Shown here piece by piece: positions 63,697 through 64,000 of a stretch of 64,000 bases of DNA. This DNA is from Anomaloglossus baeobatrachus (lineage: Eukaryota; Chordata; Amphibia; Anura; Aromobatidae): positions 556,025,142 to 556,089,141 of the forward strand of contig NC_134355.1 of the NCBI RefSeq assembly GCF_048569485.1. Direction: 5' to 3'. The notes under the pieces are model-generated. The model saw only the letters and a list, made by a program, of their open reading frames with translations, had not been told where the DNA came from and made no database searches. The translations under genes were made by a program, and so were the position numbers. The stretch's first letter is position 1; each line of letters begins with the position of its first letter.

Positions 63697-64000
63697 GTAA
63701 ATGTACCATGCACTGAGTGATCGCTGTGAAGAAAGGGATTTCAAAGCCAATTCCATAGGTCTATCTTATACATGTAGTCTGAGGAGGAAAATATTACCAG
63801 AACCCTCTTTTTCGCGCAGACTTGAACATGTTGTGTCATACCGGTGCCCATTCTCCTCTTCTCCACATCGGCTGCCGCAGCACACTGTGTGGATGATGCT
63901 GTAGAAAGTCTGGACCAGGACTCGCATGCATTTTCTCAAATATGGAATGGACAACACGCTCATCATCCGGGCTAGTCCGTCCCTTGCTATTTGAAAGGCA
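63697..64000 (+). other. Intron 5, incomplete
   Basis: Sequence after the exon 5 donor. No further acceptor with family-like coding sequence is seen before the window ends. Confidence 0.6.

Overview
The window looks like intronic and intergenic DNA from a large vertebrate genome, most likely an amphibian (frog). It has one host gene split into short exons by kilobase introns. It also has Tc1/mariner copies, Ty3/Gypsy and DIRS retroelements, a Helitron, hAT-type and TTAA-type foldback elements, and L2-like tails. There are no bacterial-style genes, operons, CRISPR arrays or recognisable tRNA/rRNA genes. The species is inferred from the repeat mix and is not proved.

Host gene (+ strand). Four exons (40184-40274, 56309-56416, 62718-62788, 63492-63696) have canonical splice sites and matching phases. 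Together they encode the N-terminal membrane region and the HPHG active-site region of a DGAT2/MOGAT/AWAT-family acyltransferase. A candidate first exon (31456-31506) lies downstream of a CCAAT box and a TATA-like box and joins in phase. The remaining exons lie beyond position 64000. The visible gene spans about 32 kb, almost all of it transposon-filled intron.

Layout. 1-2295: two LTRs of one Ty3/Gypsy family on the minus strand. 2296-3866: old remnants. 3867-18518: a nearly whole Gypsy element whose 3' LTR is split by a whole-looking DIRS-type tyrosine-recombinase retrotransposon (12151-18378). 19052-21791: a Tc1/mariner element split by a minus-strand solo LTR. 23200-29140: a cluster of short inverted-repeat elements, some nested, with a second Tc1. 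29516-30597: a diverged LTR-like block. 31300-31506: candidate promoter and exon 1. 31900-39520: many foldback elements, including two that share one TTAA. 40184-40274: exon 2. 40696-43068: a Tc1 carrying a nested element beside a flipped start-codon segment. 44038-50179: an apparent hAT-ended element filled with minisatellites and a 2.6-kb Helitron. 50392-53985: a mariner abutting a Tc1 that is split by a solo LTR and a MITE. 54060-56005: a hAT-like foldback with an 8-bp target duplication. 56309-56416: exon 3. 56488-58868: a MITE and a Tc1. 59341-62517: a composite TTAA element holding a solo LTR. 62718-63696: exons 4 and 5.

The main story is order of insertion. Many boundaries can be read to the base from target-site duplications: TATG, AAAT, GGGC, GTCA, TATA, TTAA, TA, ATAATAAA, and the A^T site of the Helitron. 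The window is therefore a stratified record of successive insertions around one lipid-synthesis gene. Retroelement entries are treated as fossils. Family assignments rest on motifs, ends and remembered consensus sequences; no database search was run.
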